NCBI GenBank assembly: GCA_023898385.1
Contig: CP060220.1
Coordinates: 868,001-932,000 of the forward strand
Length of the DNA: 64,000 nucleotides
DNA from: Pseudobdellovibrionaceae bacterium
GTDB taxonomy: Bacteria > Bdellovibrionota > Bdellovibrionia > Bdellovibrionales > UBA1609
Reading direction: 5' to 3'
In this document: positions 42,862 through 51,988 of the stretch, one piece after another
Layout of the letters: every line of letters begins with the position of its first letter
Position numbering within the stretch: position 1 is the first letter of the stretch
The notes under the pieces: model-generated
Databases searched by the model: none
The model's input: only the letters and a program-made list of their open reading frames with translations
Told to the model about the DNA's origin: nothing
Program-made: the position numbers and the translations under genes

Positions 42862-45160
42862 CCTTCGGACTGTCTCTATTATTTTAACATGGGGGCTAGT
42901 AACTGGAATGCTTCCTGTTCCGGCAAAAGCCACAACAGCCACCGTGTCAGGGCTCTCTCTTCGAGCCAATACCATGTTGAGAGACAGCAAAAAAAAGCAG
43001 GTGGTCCTTAAAGGAAATGTCCAACTTGGTTTTAAAGACCTCGAAGTGCGGTGCGATCACGCCACCATTGACCTTAAAAACAAAACCATCACAGCCATAG
43101 GCCATGTCATTTTTCAAACAGAAACCTTGTTCTCTGAAAGCGACGAGGTCATCTACAATTACGACACCGGCAAAGGCACGTTTAAGAATGGATATATTCA
43201 ATCAGGTTCTGTGCTTTTTGAAGGGGATGTGGTTGAAAAAACTGGAGAGAACTCTTTTGTCGCCCATGATGCCAAGTACACCGCCTGCACCACCTGTCCG
43301 CCAGCATGGAGTTTTTCAGGACGAACCATCGAGGCTGAACTCGGCGGATATGCATGGATAAAAATTCCTGTGTTAAGCATAGCCACGCTCCCCGTTTTAA
43401 TATTGCCAGAAATTGCTGTGCCCTTAAAAAGCACACGCCAATCTGGACTCCTGGCGCCCGAATTTAGCTACAGTGACTCAGGCGGAACGGCTATTGCCCA
43501 AAGTTACTTCTGGGCTATTGATCGACACCTTGACCTCACCTTGACAGCTAAACACTACGCTAAAAGGGGCTGGAAGGGCTTGTTTGAACAAAGATATATG
43601 TTATCTAAAGAAAGCCACGGGTCCATCTCTGGCGCCTATAACTACGACAATGCGTTCAAACTGGCTGATGGTTCTTTGGGGCCGGCCAATCGTGGCTTTA
43701 TTCGCTATCAGCACCGCCACAGCCTTCCTCACAATATGATCCATCGAGCGGAAATCAATTTTGCAACGGATCTTCGTTACCCCGGAGATTTCCCTGAAGA
43801 GATGAGCGGATTTGGAGACTCGGCTTTGGAAAACCGCATTTCCCTCACTCAAAACCTTGAAAATCAACATCGAAGTATCGAAGCGGCCTACTATGTAAAC
43901 CTCTTGCAGACAGATCCCAAGGCCCCTAACCGAGATGCCGTGCATCGTTTTCCTGAAATTCGGATGGACATAACAGAACAAAAACTGGGATCAACAGACT
44001 TTTATTTTAATATGGATTTGAATTTCACATATTTTGCTCGCCTTAACTCGTCTTTTGATGACGTGATCAATGGAGCCGATGGCCTTGAAGTTACGGGAAT
44101 CGTAGATACCACGTTTGATCCCACCATTGATCTTGTCCGATCCGGGCAACGCTTCTATGTTAACCCCACTCTGTCGTATCCCTTTCATATCGGCCCGCTT
44201 TTGGACATACGCCCCAGCCTCACCTACCACGAAGGACATTACTTTTTTGCTCCATCATCAGATATAGCTACATCTGATTATTCCCAGCATGCCATAAGGC
44301 GCTATTTACAAACGGATGTGTCGGCAAAAACCCAGCTGTCTTCTATCTTTGAGACTGAGGCCGAAGAGAATCAAAAATATCCCTCCGCGTTCAAACATGA
44401 AATCGAACCCGAGATCATTTTCTCGACGATTCCATGGACCAAACGGCCTGACCATTCGTTTTTTGGCGACTTTGACGATCAGCCCTACAGGCGCCGGGCT
44501 GAACCTGTGAGTGACGGCGATTTTAATGGGACAAATCGAATTCAGTTTGACTACCAAGACCGGCTATTTGCAAAACGTTTAATTAATCTGATTCTCACTC
44601 AAAGAATCATTCGCAAACTTTGGTATGGCGATATCCCCACCTATAAAAACACGGTTCTATTTCGATTGAGCCAATCTTATGATTTAAACGTTCTCGATGA
44701 ACCCGAACCAAAACCATGGTCGCGCCTTGATTCGTTACTTAACGTCAACTCAGAGAATGTGGAGATCTATGCCAAGGCCTCTTATCATCCCTACGCCGGT
44801 GCCGTGAATTCATCTTCACGACTTCGTTGGTTATTTACGCCGCAAAACTTTATGGACTTCACTTACTCGCAAAACTTCGTGATCGACGAAAATGACATCT
44901 TTGATTATGGCAGCCGCGCTGAATACTGGGGCCTAGGCGGCGGACTGGCCAGCAAATACGTTGACCTCACCGGGCACCTCAACTTCTCAGCCATCTCAAA
45001 CATCATCGAGTCTTGGGAAACTCAGGCCAACCTGAAACCCCCTGGCCGATGCTGGGGCATTGTGATGAGCCTTCGAAAAGTGATCGACCGCGACTTCTAC
45101 GTGAATTTTGAATTTAATTTTGATTTCGGCGGCAATAAACTGAGCGGTAACGAAACTTAA
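42836..45160 (+). CDS. lptD: LPS-assembly outer-membrane protein LptD
   Basis: The 774-residue exported protein has a signal peptide, then a periplasmic OstA/LptA-like jellyroll (LRANTMLRDSKKKQVVLKGNVQL, CDHATIDLKNKTI, ASE-type repeats). The CTTCPPAW pair of cysteines follows, and then a C-terminal beta-barrel domain with LPVLILPEIAVPLKSTRQSGLLAPEFSYS, characteristic of LptD. It inserts lipopolysaccharide in the outer leaflet with LptE. The start overlaps the MBL gene by 26 bases; ATG 42842 is an alternative. It converges on a small secreted protein gene with TTAA shared between the two stops. Confidence 0.9.
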   Translation: MKMTSLISNLRTVSIILTWGLVTGMLPVPAKATTATVSGLSLRANTMLRDSKKKQVVLKGNVQLGFKDLEVRCDHATIDLKNKTITAIGHVIFQTETLFSESDEVIYNYDTGKGTFKNGYIQSGSVLFEGDVVEKTGENSFVAHDAKYTACTTCPPAWSFSGRTIEAELGGYAWIKIPVLSIATLPVLILPEIAVPLKSTRQSGLLAPEFSYSDSGGTAIAQSYFWAIDRHLDLTLTAKHYAKRGWKGLFEQRYMLSKESHGSISGAYNYDNAFKLADGSLGPANRGFIRYQHRHSLPHNMIHRAEINFATDLRYPGDFPEEMSGFGDSALENRISLTQNLENQHRSIEAAYYVNLLQTDPKAPNRDAVHRFPEIRMDITEQKLGSTDFYFNMDLNFTYFARLNSSFDDVINGADGLEVTGIVDTTFDPTIDLVRSGQRFYVNPTLSYPFHIGPLLDIRPSLTYHEGHYFFAPSSDIATSDYSQHAIRRYLQTDVSAKTQLSSIFETEAEENQKYPSAFKHEIEPEIIFSTIPWTKRPDHSFFGDFDDQPYRRRAEPVSDGDFNGTNRIQFDYQDRLFAKRLINLILTQRIIRKLWYGDIPTYKNTVLFRLSQSYDLNVLDEPEPKPWSRLDSLLNVNSENVEIYAKASYHPYAGAVNSSSRLRWLFTPQNFMDFTYSQNFVIDENDIFDYGSRAEYWGLGGGLASKYVDLTGHLNFSAISNIIESWETQANLKPPGRCWGIVMSLRKVIDRDFYVNFEFNFDFGGNKLSGNET

Positions 45161-45582
45161 AAGGAATCAATGGTAATTCCTGCAGCCATCCCGTCCCACT
45201 TCATATCCTCAGAAAATAGCGGATAAACTTGAAAGTTGTAACTCACTTCCGGCGGCAAGCCTGGATCAGGTGGAAGCAGCTGCTCTTGCATGCGCTGGTT
45301 CTCTCTCTCAATTTGACCTGGAACCACATACACCACATAAAGCCCAAGAAAGATCCCCAAATACAAACCCAGGGAGGCTCCGCGGGCCACATTTCTTAAG
45401 TTGTCACCTGGTTGCTCTGTAAACGCGAGACTGGCAGCCCCAACCAGTGTTCCAGCTAAAACTCCGTAGGTGCAACTCATCAAAAATTCTTGAGTAGGAT
45501 CGGCCTGCGCCACTCGAGGCGACATACTGAACAACAGCGACAAAACCAAACTACATACAACGTATTTCTTAATAATCTTCAC
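45157..45582 (-). CDS. small exported protein with glycine-zipper-like membrane segments
   Basis: The 141 residues start with a signal peptide (YVVCSLVLSLLFSMSPRVAQA). Two hydrophobic Gly/Ala-rich segments follow (YGVLAGTLVGAASLAF and ASLGLYLGIFLGLYVVYVV), and then a Pro-rich polar tail (EQLLPPDPGLPPEVSYN). It resembles small envelope proteins with a glycine zipper but is not assignable. The stop TAA and that of the convergent lptD are read from TTAA at 45157-45160. Confidence 0.6.
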   Translation of the reverse strand: MKIIKKYVVCSLVLSLLFSMSPRVAQADPTQEFLMSCTYGVLAGTLVGAASLAFTEQPGDNLRNVARGASLGLYLGIFLGLYVVYVVPGQIERENQRMQEQLLPPDPGLPPEVSYNFQVYPLFSEDMKWDGMAAGITIDSF

Positions 45583-45605
45583 AACTTAAATTTTTACATA
45601 ATAAT

Positions 45606-45953
45606 CTAGGGAGTCAACAAATCCATCAGCCCATCTTCGAACACAAACACCTCATCATCTTGACTCACGACAGCAAGTTGGATACTCACGTTTTCTGTCT
45701 CTCTCTCGCAATACCATTCATAGGCTTCCATCAATCTTTTCGCCTGCCGAGCCGTCACCACCGGCCCCAGCCAATCAAAATTGACCACTGACTTTACTTC
45801 CACCAACAACCAGCCGCTTTGAGGATGCTTCAGAATCAAGTCGATTTCAGCATAGGGAGTTCGAAAACGACGCTCAACGAGTTCGTAACCTTGATCTGCG
45901 AAGTATTTCGCCACAAGGTTTTCGCAATGGAGGCCTCGATCATGAATGGCCAA
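45606..45953 (-). CDS. yraN: YraN family (UPF0102) nuclease-fold protein
   Basis: The 115-residue protein has the restriction-endonuclease-like core motif of the family: GLHCENLVAKYFADQGYELVERRFRTPYAEIDLI followed by LLVEVKSV (Glu-Asp-Glu-X-Lys metal site). It overlaps the end of rnhB by 14 bases, the usual neighbour in many proteobacteria. Some homologues have Holliday-junction-like roles, but function is not established. Confidence 0.85.
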   Translation of the reverse strand: MAIHDRGLHCENLVAKYFADQGYELVERRFRTPYAEIDLILKHPQSGWLLVEVKSVVNFDWLGPVVTARQAKRLMEAYEWYCERETENVSIQLAVVSQDDEVFVFEDGLMDLLTP

Positions 45954-46569
45954 GGAACTCTTTCACTCCAGAAAAACTTTTTCTATGCTCAGGGCATGGA
46001 CCCCATTTTTCAATGGCCTGCTTGTGATCTTTGGTGCAGTAGCCTTTGTGCTTTTCAAATCCGTATTCTGGGTATTGAGTGGCCAAATCCATTAACAATT
46101 GGTCTCGCGTCACCTTAGCCACGATAGAGGCGGCCCCAATAGGAGGCGCACGAAAATCGCCTTTCACAAGCGGCGTCTGCGTTATCTCATCAAGACCAGG
46201 CACTCTTTGGTTTCCGTCCACTAACAGATGCACATGCGACCCTGGTTTTTCACCCAATTCTTTTAAAAGCGCAAGAACAGCCCGTTTCATAGCCAAAAGC
46301 GAGGCCTGCAAGATATTTATCTCATCAATTTCTTCCACTGAGGCAAAGCCCAAACAGACATTGTGATTGTTCTTGATTTTATCAGCTAAAACTTCGCGCT
46401 TTTTCGCAGTGAGAGCCTTTGAGTCGACAAATTCATCGGTACTTTGAGCTGGATCCAGTAAGGCCGCTGCGGCATAAACAGGACCCGCTAAACACCCTCG
46501 ACCCACTTCATCAACGCCGATGATAATGGGTTCTTTAAGAGTTTTCCACGGATAGGGTTCGTATTTCAT
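45940..46569 (-). CDS. rnhB: ribonuclease HII
   Basis: It removes RNA from RNA-DNA hybrids and single ribonucleotides from DNA. In 209 residues: IIIGVDEVGRGCLAGPV (catalytic Asp20, Glu21), VDSKALTAKKRE, HLLVDGNQRVPG (third Asp) and GAASIVAKVTRDQLM with the usual KGYCTKDH. It sits 14 bases after rplS and overlaps yraN, in the standard rplS-rnhB-yraN order. Confidence 0.96.
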   Translation of the reverse strand: MKYEPYPWKTLKEPIIIGVDEVGRGCLAGPVYAAAALLDPAQSTDEFVDSKALTAKKREVLADKIKNNHNVCLGFASVEEIDEINILQASLLAMKRAVLALLKELGEKPGSHVHLLVDGNQRVPGLDEITQTPLVKGDFRAPPIGAASIVAKVTRDQLLMDLATQYPEYGFEKHKGYCTKDHKQAIEKWGPCPEHRKSFSGVKEFLGHS

Positions 46570-46583
46570 TTTAGGGCCGGTGC

Positions 46584-47009
46584 TTAGGCCTCAGTGTTCT
46601 CGGCCTTCGCCTCTGCGACTTCAGCAGTTTTTGCTGTGTTCACCGTGGCCTCGTCAGGTCGAACCATCTCGCTTTGTAGACGGGCTGCTCTTCCGCGGAG
46701 ACCGCGAAGATAAAATAGACGAGATCTTCGAACTTTACCACGGGACTCTAGTTTCACCTGCTCAATAGCGGGGCTAGCAAATGGGAAAGTACGCTCAACA
46801 CCTATACCGCTCGACATTTTTCGAACTGTAAATGTGCGACCCGCGCCTCTACCTTGGATCTTGATCACAACGCCTTTGTAAACCTGTGTTCGAGTTTTGT
46901 TACCCTCGGTCACCTTGACCGAAACGCTCACCGTGTCACCGGTCTTAAACTCTGGGAATCTATTAGCTTTTGCATTTAAGGCTTCAGCCACTCGTCGCAC
47001 TATGTCCAT
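46584..47009 (-). CDS. rplS: 50S ribosomal protein L19
   Basis: The start at ATG 47009 (MDIVRRVAEALNAK) has GGAG upstream and gives 141 residues; a slightly longer frame exists. Core motifs FKTGDTVSVSVKVTEGNKTRTQVYKGVVI and ERTFPFASPAIEQVKLESRGKVRRSRLFYLRGL are typical. A C-terminal extension of about 25 residues rich in Ala, Glu and Thr exceeds the usual 115-residue bacterial L19. It lies at the 30S/50S interface. It is preceded by the SPOUT methylase gene and followed by rnhB. Confidence 0.96.
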   Translation of the reverse strand: MDIVRRVAEALNAKANRFPEFKTGDTVSVSVKVTEGNKTRTQVYKGVVIKIQGRGAGRTFTVRKMSSGIGVERTFPFASPAIEQVKLESRGKVRRSRLFYLRGLRGRAARLQSEMVRPDEATVNTAKTAEVAEAKAENTEA

Positions 47010-47060
47010 AGCATTTCTCCACCATTGTGCATGGTCCACTTGAATTTTGAACGGCTAGAC

Positions 47061-47645
47061 CTACCATGAGCCAAGAAGGCGGTCAAGACAGATGCTGACT
47101 GCGGATCGCACCGAAAGATGCCGATAATCATCCATGGAGGCCCCCACAATGGGGTCCAAAATGTAGTCACACTGCTGAAGAAGGCTGTCGTGCAGCCCAA
47201 AACCTGTCCCAAACAGCAACAACAGGGGCTTTTCGGGATCTTTTTGAATCATGGTGCGCAGCTGTGGAAAGGTGATTTTGGGGGCCACAGACAGATCGCG
47301 TGCGGCCGTGGCCACCACGATGGGCGGAGTATCAAATTGGCTTTTTACCTCCTCCACCGTGGCCGCAGGTTTTACAATCCCAAGGGCCGTTCGCCGCATA
47401 GGATTAAATTCCTTCCCTCGACCCACCTGCCAATGATCCACCACTCGTGACACAAACATCAGCTGTTCTTGCATGCGATTGACAATGTAATATCGAGGCA
47501 CTCCGTATGTGCGTGCCGCACGTGCAATATCATGAATATCAAAGTTGGTCACATTGGTGACCACTTCGGTACCTGCACTATCCACCACAGGCCAATGCAC
47601 TAAGGCCACATTCACATTGTGCACAAATCGCTCAATCATAGTCAT
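47061..47645 (-). CDS. SPOUT-fold RNA methyltransferase (Methyltrn_RNA_4 type)
   Basis: The 194-residue protein fits the SPOUT-like family often encoded beside trmD in deltaproteobacterial and Aquifex-type operons: VALVHWPVVDSAGTEVVTNVTNFDIHDIARAARTYGV, then PLLLLFGTGFGLHDSLL (SAM-loop region of the knot) and YRHLSVRSAVSICLDRLLG. The RNA target is unknown. Its ATG overlaps the trmD stop (ATGA, 47642-47645), indicating coupling. Confidence 0.8.
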   Translation of the reverse strand: MTMIERFVHNVNVALVHWPVVDSAGTEVVTNVTNFDIHDIARAARTYGVPRYYIVNRMQEQLMFVSRVVDHWQVGRGKEFNPMRRTALGIVKPAATVEEVKSQFDTPPIVVATAARDLSVAPKITFPQLRTMIQKDPEKPLLLLFGTGFGLHDSLLQQCDYILDPIVGASMDDYRHLSVRSAVSICLDRLLGSW

Positions 47646-48460
47646 TCACCTGATAATATCTTGTGGATCTGAGAATTATTAAAGCCCCACACCGACAGCT
47701 CGTCCGCCCCTATGGTCTGCGCCCAACGAAGCGCTTCTGATAATTTCGAGTTTAAAGAATCAGCCTCCATTGTCGCCAATAGGTCCGGCCGCAAGCACCA
47801 CGTTCTAAGTAACGAGACTCTCTGTCGTTCTTTTTCTATACGAGCGTGATCTCCCGAAACCAGAGTTTCTGGAACATTTAGCCCTTGAAACTCACGCGGC
47901 CTCGTCCACTGCGGACACTCAAGGAGACCTGACGAAAAGCTCTCTTTCCATGGCGATTCATTATTACCTAAAACCCCTGGAATAAATCGAGCCACAGAGT
48001 CTACCACAGCCATGGCGGCCAACTCCCCTCCTGACAGCACAAAGTCGCCCAATGAGATTTCATCATCCACGTACTGACTGATAATTCGCTGATCAATGCC
48101 ACCGTAGCGGCCGCAAATAAATGTCACCGCTTGATTGGATGCCACCCATTGATCCGCAGCCCTTCGCACCTTTTCATCGTCCCATTTTTGCCCTTGAGGC
48201 GAGAGATACACCACGTGTCCAAGCTGCTGGTGCTTTTCTAAGTGCTCTAAAGAATCAGATAGCGGGCCCGGCAACATGATCATGCCATCGCCACCGCCAA
48301 AAGGTCGATCATCAACAGATTTATGAGCATCGGAGGCAAAATCTCGTGGGTTTACCGTCTGCAATTTTATCAGTCCCGCCTTAATGGCCTGCCCCACCAC
48401 TCCTGTTTGCGAGAAACTCTCAATGAAATCGGGGAATATCGAAATTATATTAAACTGCAT
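47642..48460 (-). CDS. trmD: tRNA (guanine-N1)-methyltransferase
   Basis: It makes m1G37 in tRNAs to prevent +1 frameshifting. MQFNIISIFPDFIESF, VDDRPFGGGDGM, the knotted SAM site ICGRYGGIDQRI and ISLGDFVLSGGELAAMAVVD, plus FQGLNVPETLVSGDHARIE are canonical. The C terminus is about 15-20 residues longer than in E. coli TrmD. One base separates it from rimM upstream. Confidence 0.97.
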   Translation of the reverse strand: MQFNIISIFPDFIESFSQTGVVGQAIKAGLIKLQTVNPRDFASDAHKSVDDRPFGGGDGMIMLPGPLSDSLEHLEKHQQLGHVVYLSPQGQKWDDEKVRRAADQWVASNQAVTFICGRYGGIDQRIISQYVDDEISLGDFVLSGGELAAMAVVDSVARFIPGVLGNNESPWKESFSSGLLECPQWTRPREFQGLNVPETLVSGDHARIEKERQRVSLLRTWCLRPDLLATMEADSLNSKLSEALRWAQTIGADELSVWGFNNSQIHKILSGE

Positions 48461-48461
48461 G

Positions 48462-49025
48462 CTATGGTTCTAAAAGCCCTTCCGGCAAATTCATATTGAC
48501 GACTCGGGAGTCAAAATTAATGCTGTCGATTAACTCGTCCACGAAGGGCACTTCATACAACCCAGAATCTGTTTTGACCACCAAAAGGTCTTGCGCCCCA
48601 TTAGAAGAAAAGTCGAAGATGACCCCGCTTTTTTGCGAATGCAGATCTTTTAATTGAAACCCTAATATTTCATGCAAATAAAGGTTCTCGCCAGACTCAG
48701 ATACTAACAAGCCCTGCGGTATGTACCACTGCATACCTCTGAGGGATTCGGCACCGGTGCGATCATTTATGTTTTCTAACTTGAGTAGCATTCCCTTTTT
48801 AAAAGGTCTTTGTTCAAGAATTCTCATGGAAACAAGATGGGCCTCAGCCACCGGCGAATTTAAATCTCTAAGATGAACCCACTCCAGTTGTTTGGCCCAA
48901 GGGCATGTTTCTGAAAAGGCCTCTAGATACACTTCACCCTTCAGCCCGTGAGCTTCTCGAGCCCATCCCACCTTGATCCACTGTGGTATTTCCAATTGAT
49001 CTTTAAGTCTATTTTTGCGCTGCAT
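48462..49025 (-). CDS. rimM: ribosome maturation factor RimM
   Basis: The 187-residue 30S assembly factor has the N-terminal barrel (IKVGWAREAHGLKGEVYLEAFSE), the conserved GAESLRGMQWYIP stretch and the PRC-barrel domain (YLHEILGFQLKD, YEVPFVDELID). It follows the khpA terminator, so it may begin a new transcript; only a weak promoter-like TTTACA-N17-TAAAAC is visible in the 50-base gap. Confidence 0.93.
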   Translation of the reverse strand: MQRKNRLKDQLEIPQWIKVGWAREAHGLKGEVYLEAFSETCPWAKQLEWVHLRDLNSPVAEAHLVSMRILEQRPFKKGMLLKLENINDRTGAESLRGMQWYIPQGLLVSESGENLYLHEILGFQLKDLHSQKSGVIFDFSSNGAQDLLVVKTDSGLYEVPFVDELIDSINFDSRVVNMNLPEGLLEP

Positions 49026-49077
49026 TACTGGTGGGTTTTAGTCAATTCTCTGAGCTCTGTAAACCCTTATTCACCAT

Positions 49078-49105
49078 AAAAAAAGGCGACCGATGGTCGC
49101 CTTTT
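49078..49105 (-). terminator. Rho-independent terminator after khpA
   Basis: On the minus strand AAAAGGCGACC-ATC-GGTCGCCTTTT forms an 11-bp stem with a three-base loop, and the run of seven A (49078-49084) is read as U at the 3' end. It lies 30 bases beyond the khpA stop and divides the ribosomal cluster into ffh-rpsP-khpA and rimM-trmD-rplS parts. Confidence 0.85.
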
Positions 49106-49134
49106 CAAAAGCTTATTAAAATTAAATCTAAAAG

Positions 49135-49386
49135 CTACTCAACAATTTCTAGAACGCTTCGCTTATTCAACTTAGTGCTGGCTGCATTTAGGATTGTTCG
49201 CATGGAATGGGCTGTTTTGCCTCTTTTTCCAATCACCTTACCTAGGTCGTCTTTGGCCACCTTAAGCTCAACCACAGTGGTTTGCTCGCCCACGACCTCG
49301 GTCACATCCACATCATTAGGGTTATCAACCAGCGCCTTTGCCATAAACTCAACGAGATCACGCAAATTTGAAGGATCCATTTCCAC
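49135..49386 (-). CDS. khpA: KH-domain RNA-binding protein KhpA
   Basis: The 83 residues form a single KH domain with the GxxG loop in GKVIGKRGKTAHSMRTIL and an N-terminal LVEFMAKALVDNP. It is the common small RNA-binding protein between rpsP and rimM; in other bacteria it pairs with KhpB/EloR. A strong terminator follows. Confidence 0.93.
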   Translation of the reverse strand: MEMDPSNLRDLVEFMAKALVDNPNDVDVTEVVGEQTTVVELKVAKDDLGKVIGKRGKTAHSMRTILNAASTKLNKRSVLEIVE

Positions 49387-49481
49387 TACCTCACTTCTCT
49401 CACATCTTGAAAAAATTATATATTACCCAGCGAGGAATCCCAACTTTTTGGCATGCTCCCCCCTCTGATCTAGACTCGTTG

Positions 49482-49727
49482 CTAGTTCGCCTGGGCTTTT
49501 CGGATTAGGCTTTGGACTCGTTTTGTAGGCTGAGCGCCTTTACTGATCCATTCCTGAATTCGATCCATTTTAAGATCTAATCCCTTTTCCCCTTCAGCTG
49601 CCATGGGATTGTAGTTTCCCACCACTTCAATAAACCGTCCGCCGGCTGCACGACGTTGATCAGCCACAGTTACGCGGTATTTGGGCTGATGCGTACATCC
49701 CACTCTAGATAGGCGAATCACAACCAT
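49482..49727 (-). CDS. rpsP: 30S ribosomal protein S16
   Basis: An 81-residue S16 with VVIRLSRVGCTHQPKYRVTVADQRRAAGGRFIEVVGNYNP, close to the usual family length. It assembles early on 16S rRNA. It lies 88 bases downstream of ffh and 95 upstream of khpA. Confidence 0.97.
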   Translation of the reverse strand: MVVIRLSRVGCTHQPKYRVTVADQRRAAGGRFIEVVGNYNPMAAEGEKGLDLKMDRIQEWISKGAQPTKRVQSLIRKAQAN

Positions 49728-49815
49728 TTTACGAATCTCCTTAAATACATAAATCTCAGGCGGTTACGTGTACCCGCTTTACATCTGATCTGCAAGGGTT
49801 AAACCTGAAAAAGCT

Positions 49816-51156
49816 TTAAAAGGGCAGACCCATCCCGCCGAATCCCCGTCTCCCCAAGCCCATTTTCATCATTTGAGACATCATTTTACGGGACTGCTCA
49901 AATTGTTTAACGAATTTATTCACATCAGAAACCTGAGTCCCACTGCCATGGGCAATTCGCAGACGCCGTGAGCCATTGAGAATCTTGTGATTCCGCCTCT
50001 CCTCCAGGGTCATGGAGTTGATGATCGCTTCGATTTTTTTTATTTCTTTCTCTGGCGGGGCCATATTTTTCATCTGCTTCATCACTTGCCCCATCCCCGG
50101 CAACATTTTCATGATTCCTTCAAGACCGCCCATTTTTCGCATCATGTGGATCTGCTTAAGGAAATCCTCCACAGTGAATTCATTTTTTGCCATTCGGCGG
50201 GCCGCCACTTTGGCTTCTTTTTCATCAATCACTTCTTGAGCTTTTTCGACTAAGCTCACCACATCACCCATATCGAGGATGCGTGACGCCAATCGGTCAG
50301 GATGAAACACCTCTAGGGCAGCGACTTTTTCGCCCACGCCGAGAAATTTTATGGGCACACCTGTGGACTGACGAATACTTAAGGCTGCTCCACCTCGGGC
50401 ATCCCCATCAACTTTAGTCAGCACCAACCCCGTTAACCCTAGGCGCCCGTGAAACCCTTCGGCCACGTTCACAGACTGCTGACCCAACATGGCATCCGCC
50501 ACTAACAGGACTTCGTTTGGCGTCCAAATGTCTTTTATTCTCTGCAACTCACTCATGAGCTCGTCGTCAATCTGCAACCGCCCCGCCGTATCCACGATGA
50601 CCACTTCGACCATATTTTCTTGGGCCCAATTTTTAGCCGCCGTTACAATTTCTTCGGGCTTTTGATCAGGTCGAGAGGGAAACACGGGAAAGTCATTTTG
50701 CTTTCCTAAAGTTTTTAACTGCTCTATGGCCGCTGGTCGGTAAACATCTGCCGGCACCAGGCCAGGTCGTTTTTTAAATGTCTTTCTAATGTATAAAGCC
50801 AACTTTGCTGCCGTTGTGGTTTTACCGGCCCCTTGCAGGCCCACAAGAAAAATCACTGCGGGCCTGCCCTTTAAATCAATGGCTTCAGCGTTTCCGCCAA
50901 GAACTCGCACCAACTCATCTTGTACGATTTTTGTAAATTGCTGACCGGCGGAGACGCTGCCAAGCACTTCCTGACCCAGCGCTTTTTCTTTAACGCCATC
51001 GACAAAAGACTTCACCACCTTAAAGTTGACGTCAGCCTCTAGCAGACTCATGCGGATTTCTTTAATCGCCTGCTGAATATTTTCTTCAGTGATGCGACCT
51101 TGTCCGCGAATTTTCTTTAAGCTTCCTAAAAGTTTATCAGATAGATTCTCAAACAT
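49816..51156 (-). CDS. ffh: signal recognition particle GTPase Ffh
   Basis: The 446-residue SRP54 protein contains the N domain, G1 loop GLQGAGKTTTAAKLA, VDTAGRLQID (G3) and TKVDGDARGGAALS (G4), then the Met-rich M domain (IHMMRKMGGLEGIMKMLPGM and a C-terminal MMSQMMKMG) that binds signal peptides and 4.5S RNA. It targets inner-membrane proteins cotranslationally. The gene order ffh-rpsP-khpA is widespread. It is 27 bases upstream-oriented of the ABC permease stop. Confidence 0.97.
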   Translation of the reverse strand: MFENLSDKLLGSLKKIRGQGRITEENIQQAIKEIRMSLLEADVNFKVVKSFVDGVKEKALGQEVLGSVSAGQQFTKIVQDELVRVLGGNAEAIDLKGRPAVIFLVGLQGAGKTTTAAKLALYIRKTFKKRPGLVPADVYRPAAIEQLKTLGKQNDFPVFPSRPDQKPEEIVTAAKNWAQENMVEVVIVDTAGRLQIDDELMSELQRIKDIWTPNEVLLVADAMLGQQSVNVAEGFHGRLGLTGLVLTKVDGDARGGAALSIRQSTGVPIKFLGVGEKVAALEVFHPDRLASRILDMGDVVSLVEKAQEVIDEKEAKVAARRMAKNEFTVEDFLKQIHMMRKMGGLEGIMKMLPGMGQVMKQMKNMAPPEKEIKKIEAIINSMTLEERRNHKILNGSRRLRIAHGSGTQVSDVNKFVKQFEQSRKMMSQMMKMGLGRRGFGGMGLPF

Positions 51157-51182
51157 ATCCCGTTCTCCAAAAAAATATCACA

Positions 51183-51986
51183 TCACCAGCGAGTGAATGA
51201 GCCGTGACGCAGGCTTCGAAGGGCAATCAGGTTAAGCAACAATAGAGTTGCCAAAGCCATCGCGGCCGCACCTAAAAGACTCACGTCACTTTGGCCGAGA
51301 ATGCCATACCTCACTCCGTTAATCAGGTACAACAACGGATTCACTTTCGACAAAGCCTTCCAGAAAGGATGTAAGTTCTCCAGTGAGAAAAACACGCCCC
51401 CTAAGTAGATTAAGGGCAGCAGTACAAAACTTCCCACCGCACTCAACTGATCCACCGTGCGTGCCCAAAAGGCCACCGACAGGCCCAGCATTGAAAAAGC
51501 CAGCCCACCGGTGATTACAAAAAACAATAAAACCAAGGGATGAGCCACAGAAAGCCATTTTTCATACATGACAAAATGGAAAATTTGCCCCACAGCAAAG
51601 GTGATGGCTGCCACCACCAATCCTCGAACCAGGCCACCCACGGCCACCGCCCAAACAATTTGCTGCTCCCCGAGAGGAGATACTTTGTAATCTTCCAAAT
51701 CACCACTGAATTTCGAACTGGCAATAGAACTTGAAGAGTTTTGAAAGGCATTATTTAAACAGCCCATCATCACAAGGCCCGGAATCAAAAAAGCCAGGTA
51801 GCTAAAGCTGGAGCTCAGTTCTATACTTTGCCCGAGACTGACGCCAAAAATTAAAAGATAAAGAGTGGAACTCACAATAGGTGCGGCCACGGTTTGCACA
51901 ATCACTTTTCGAAAGCGTTGAATCTCTCTCCAAACCAAGGTCAAAAAAGGCGTGTACCGGTATTCGCGCACAAGTGTTGAATGCAT
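51183..51986 (-). CDS. ABC-2 type transporter permease
   Basis: The 267-residue inner-membrane protein has six hydrophobic helices and the ABC-2 signature region (FLIPGLVMMGCLNNAFQNSSSS, FSGDLEDYKVSPLGEQQIVWA, LLPLIYLGGVFFSLENLHPFWKALSKVNPLLYLINGVRYGILG). It is the partner of the ATPase gene that ends two bases upstream. Such two-gene exporters move drugs, lipids or polysaccharides; the cargo is unknown. Confidence 0.88.
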   Translation of the reverse strand: MHSTLVREYRYTPFLTLVWREIQRFRKVIVQTVAAPIVSSTLYLLIFGVSLGQSIELSSSFSYLAFLIPGLVMMGCLNNAFQNSSSSIASSKFSGDLEDYKVSPLGEQQIVWAVAVGGLVRGLVVAAITFAVGQIFHFVMYEKWLSVAHPLVLLFFVITGGLAFSMLGLSVAFWARTVDQLSAVGSFVLLPLIYLGGVFFSLENLHPFWKALSKVNPLLYLINGVRYGILGQSDVSLLGAAAMALATLLLLNLIALRSLRHGSFTRW

Positions 51987-51988
51987 AA

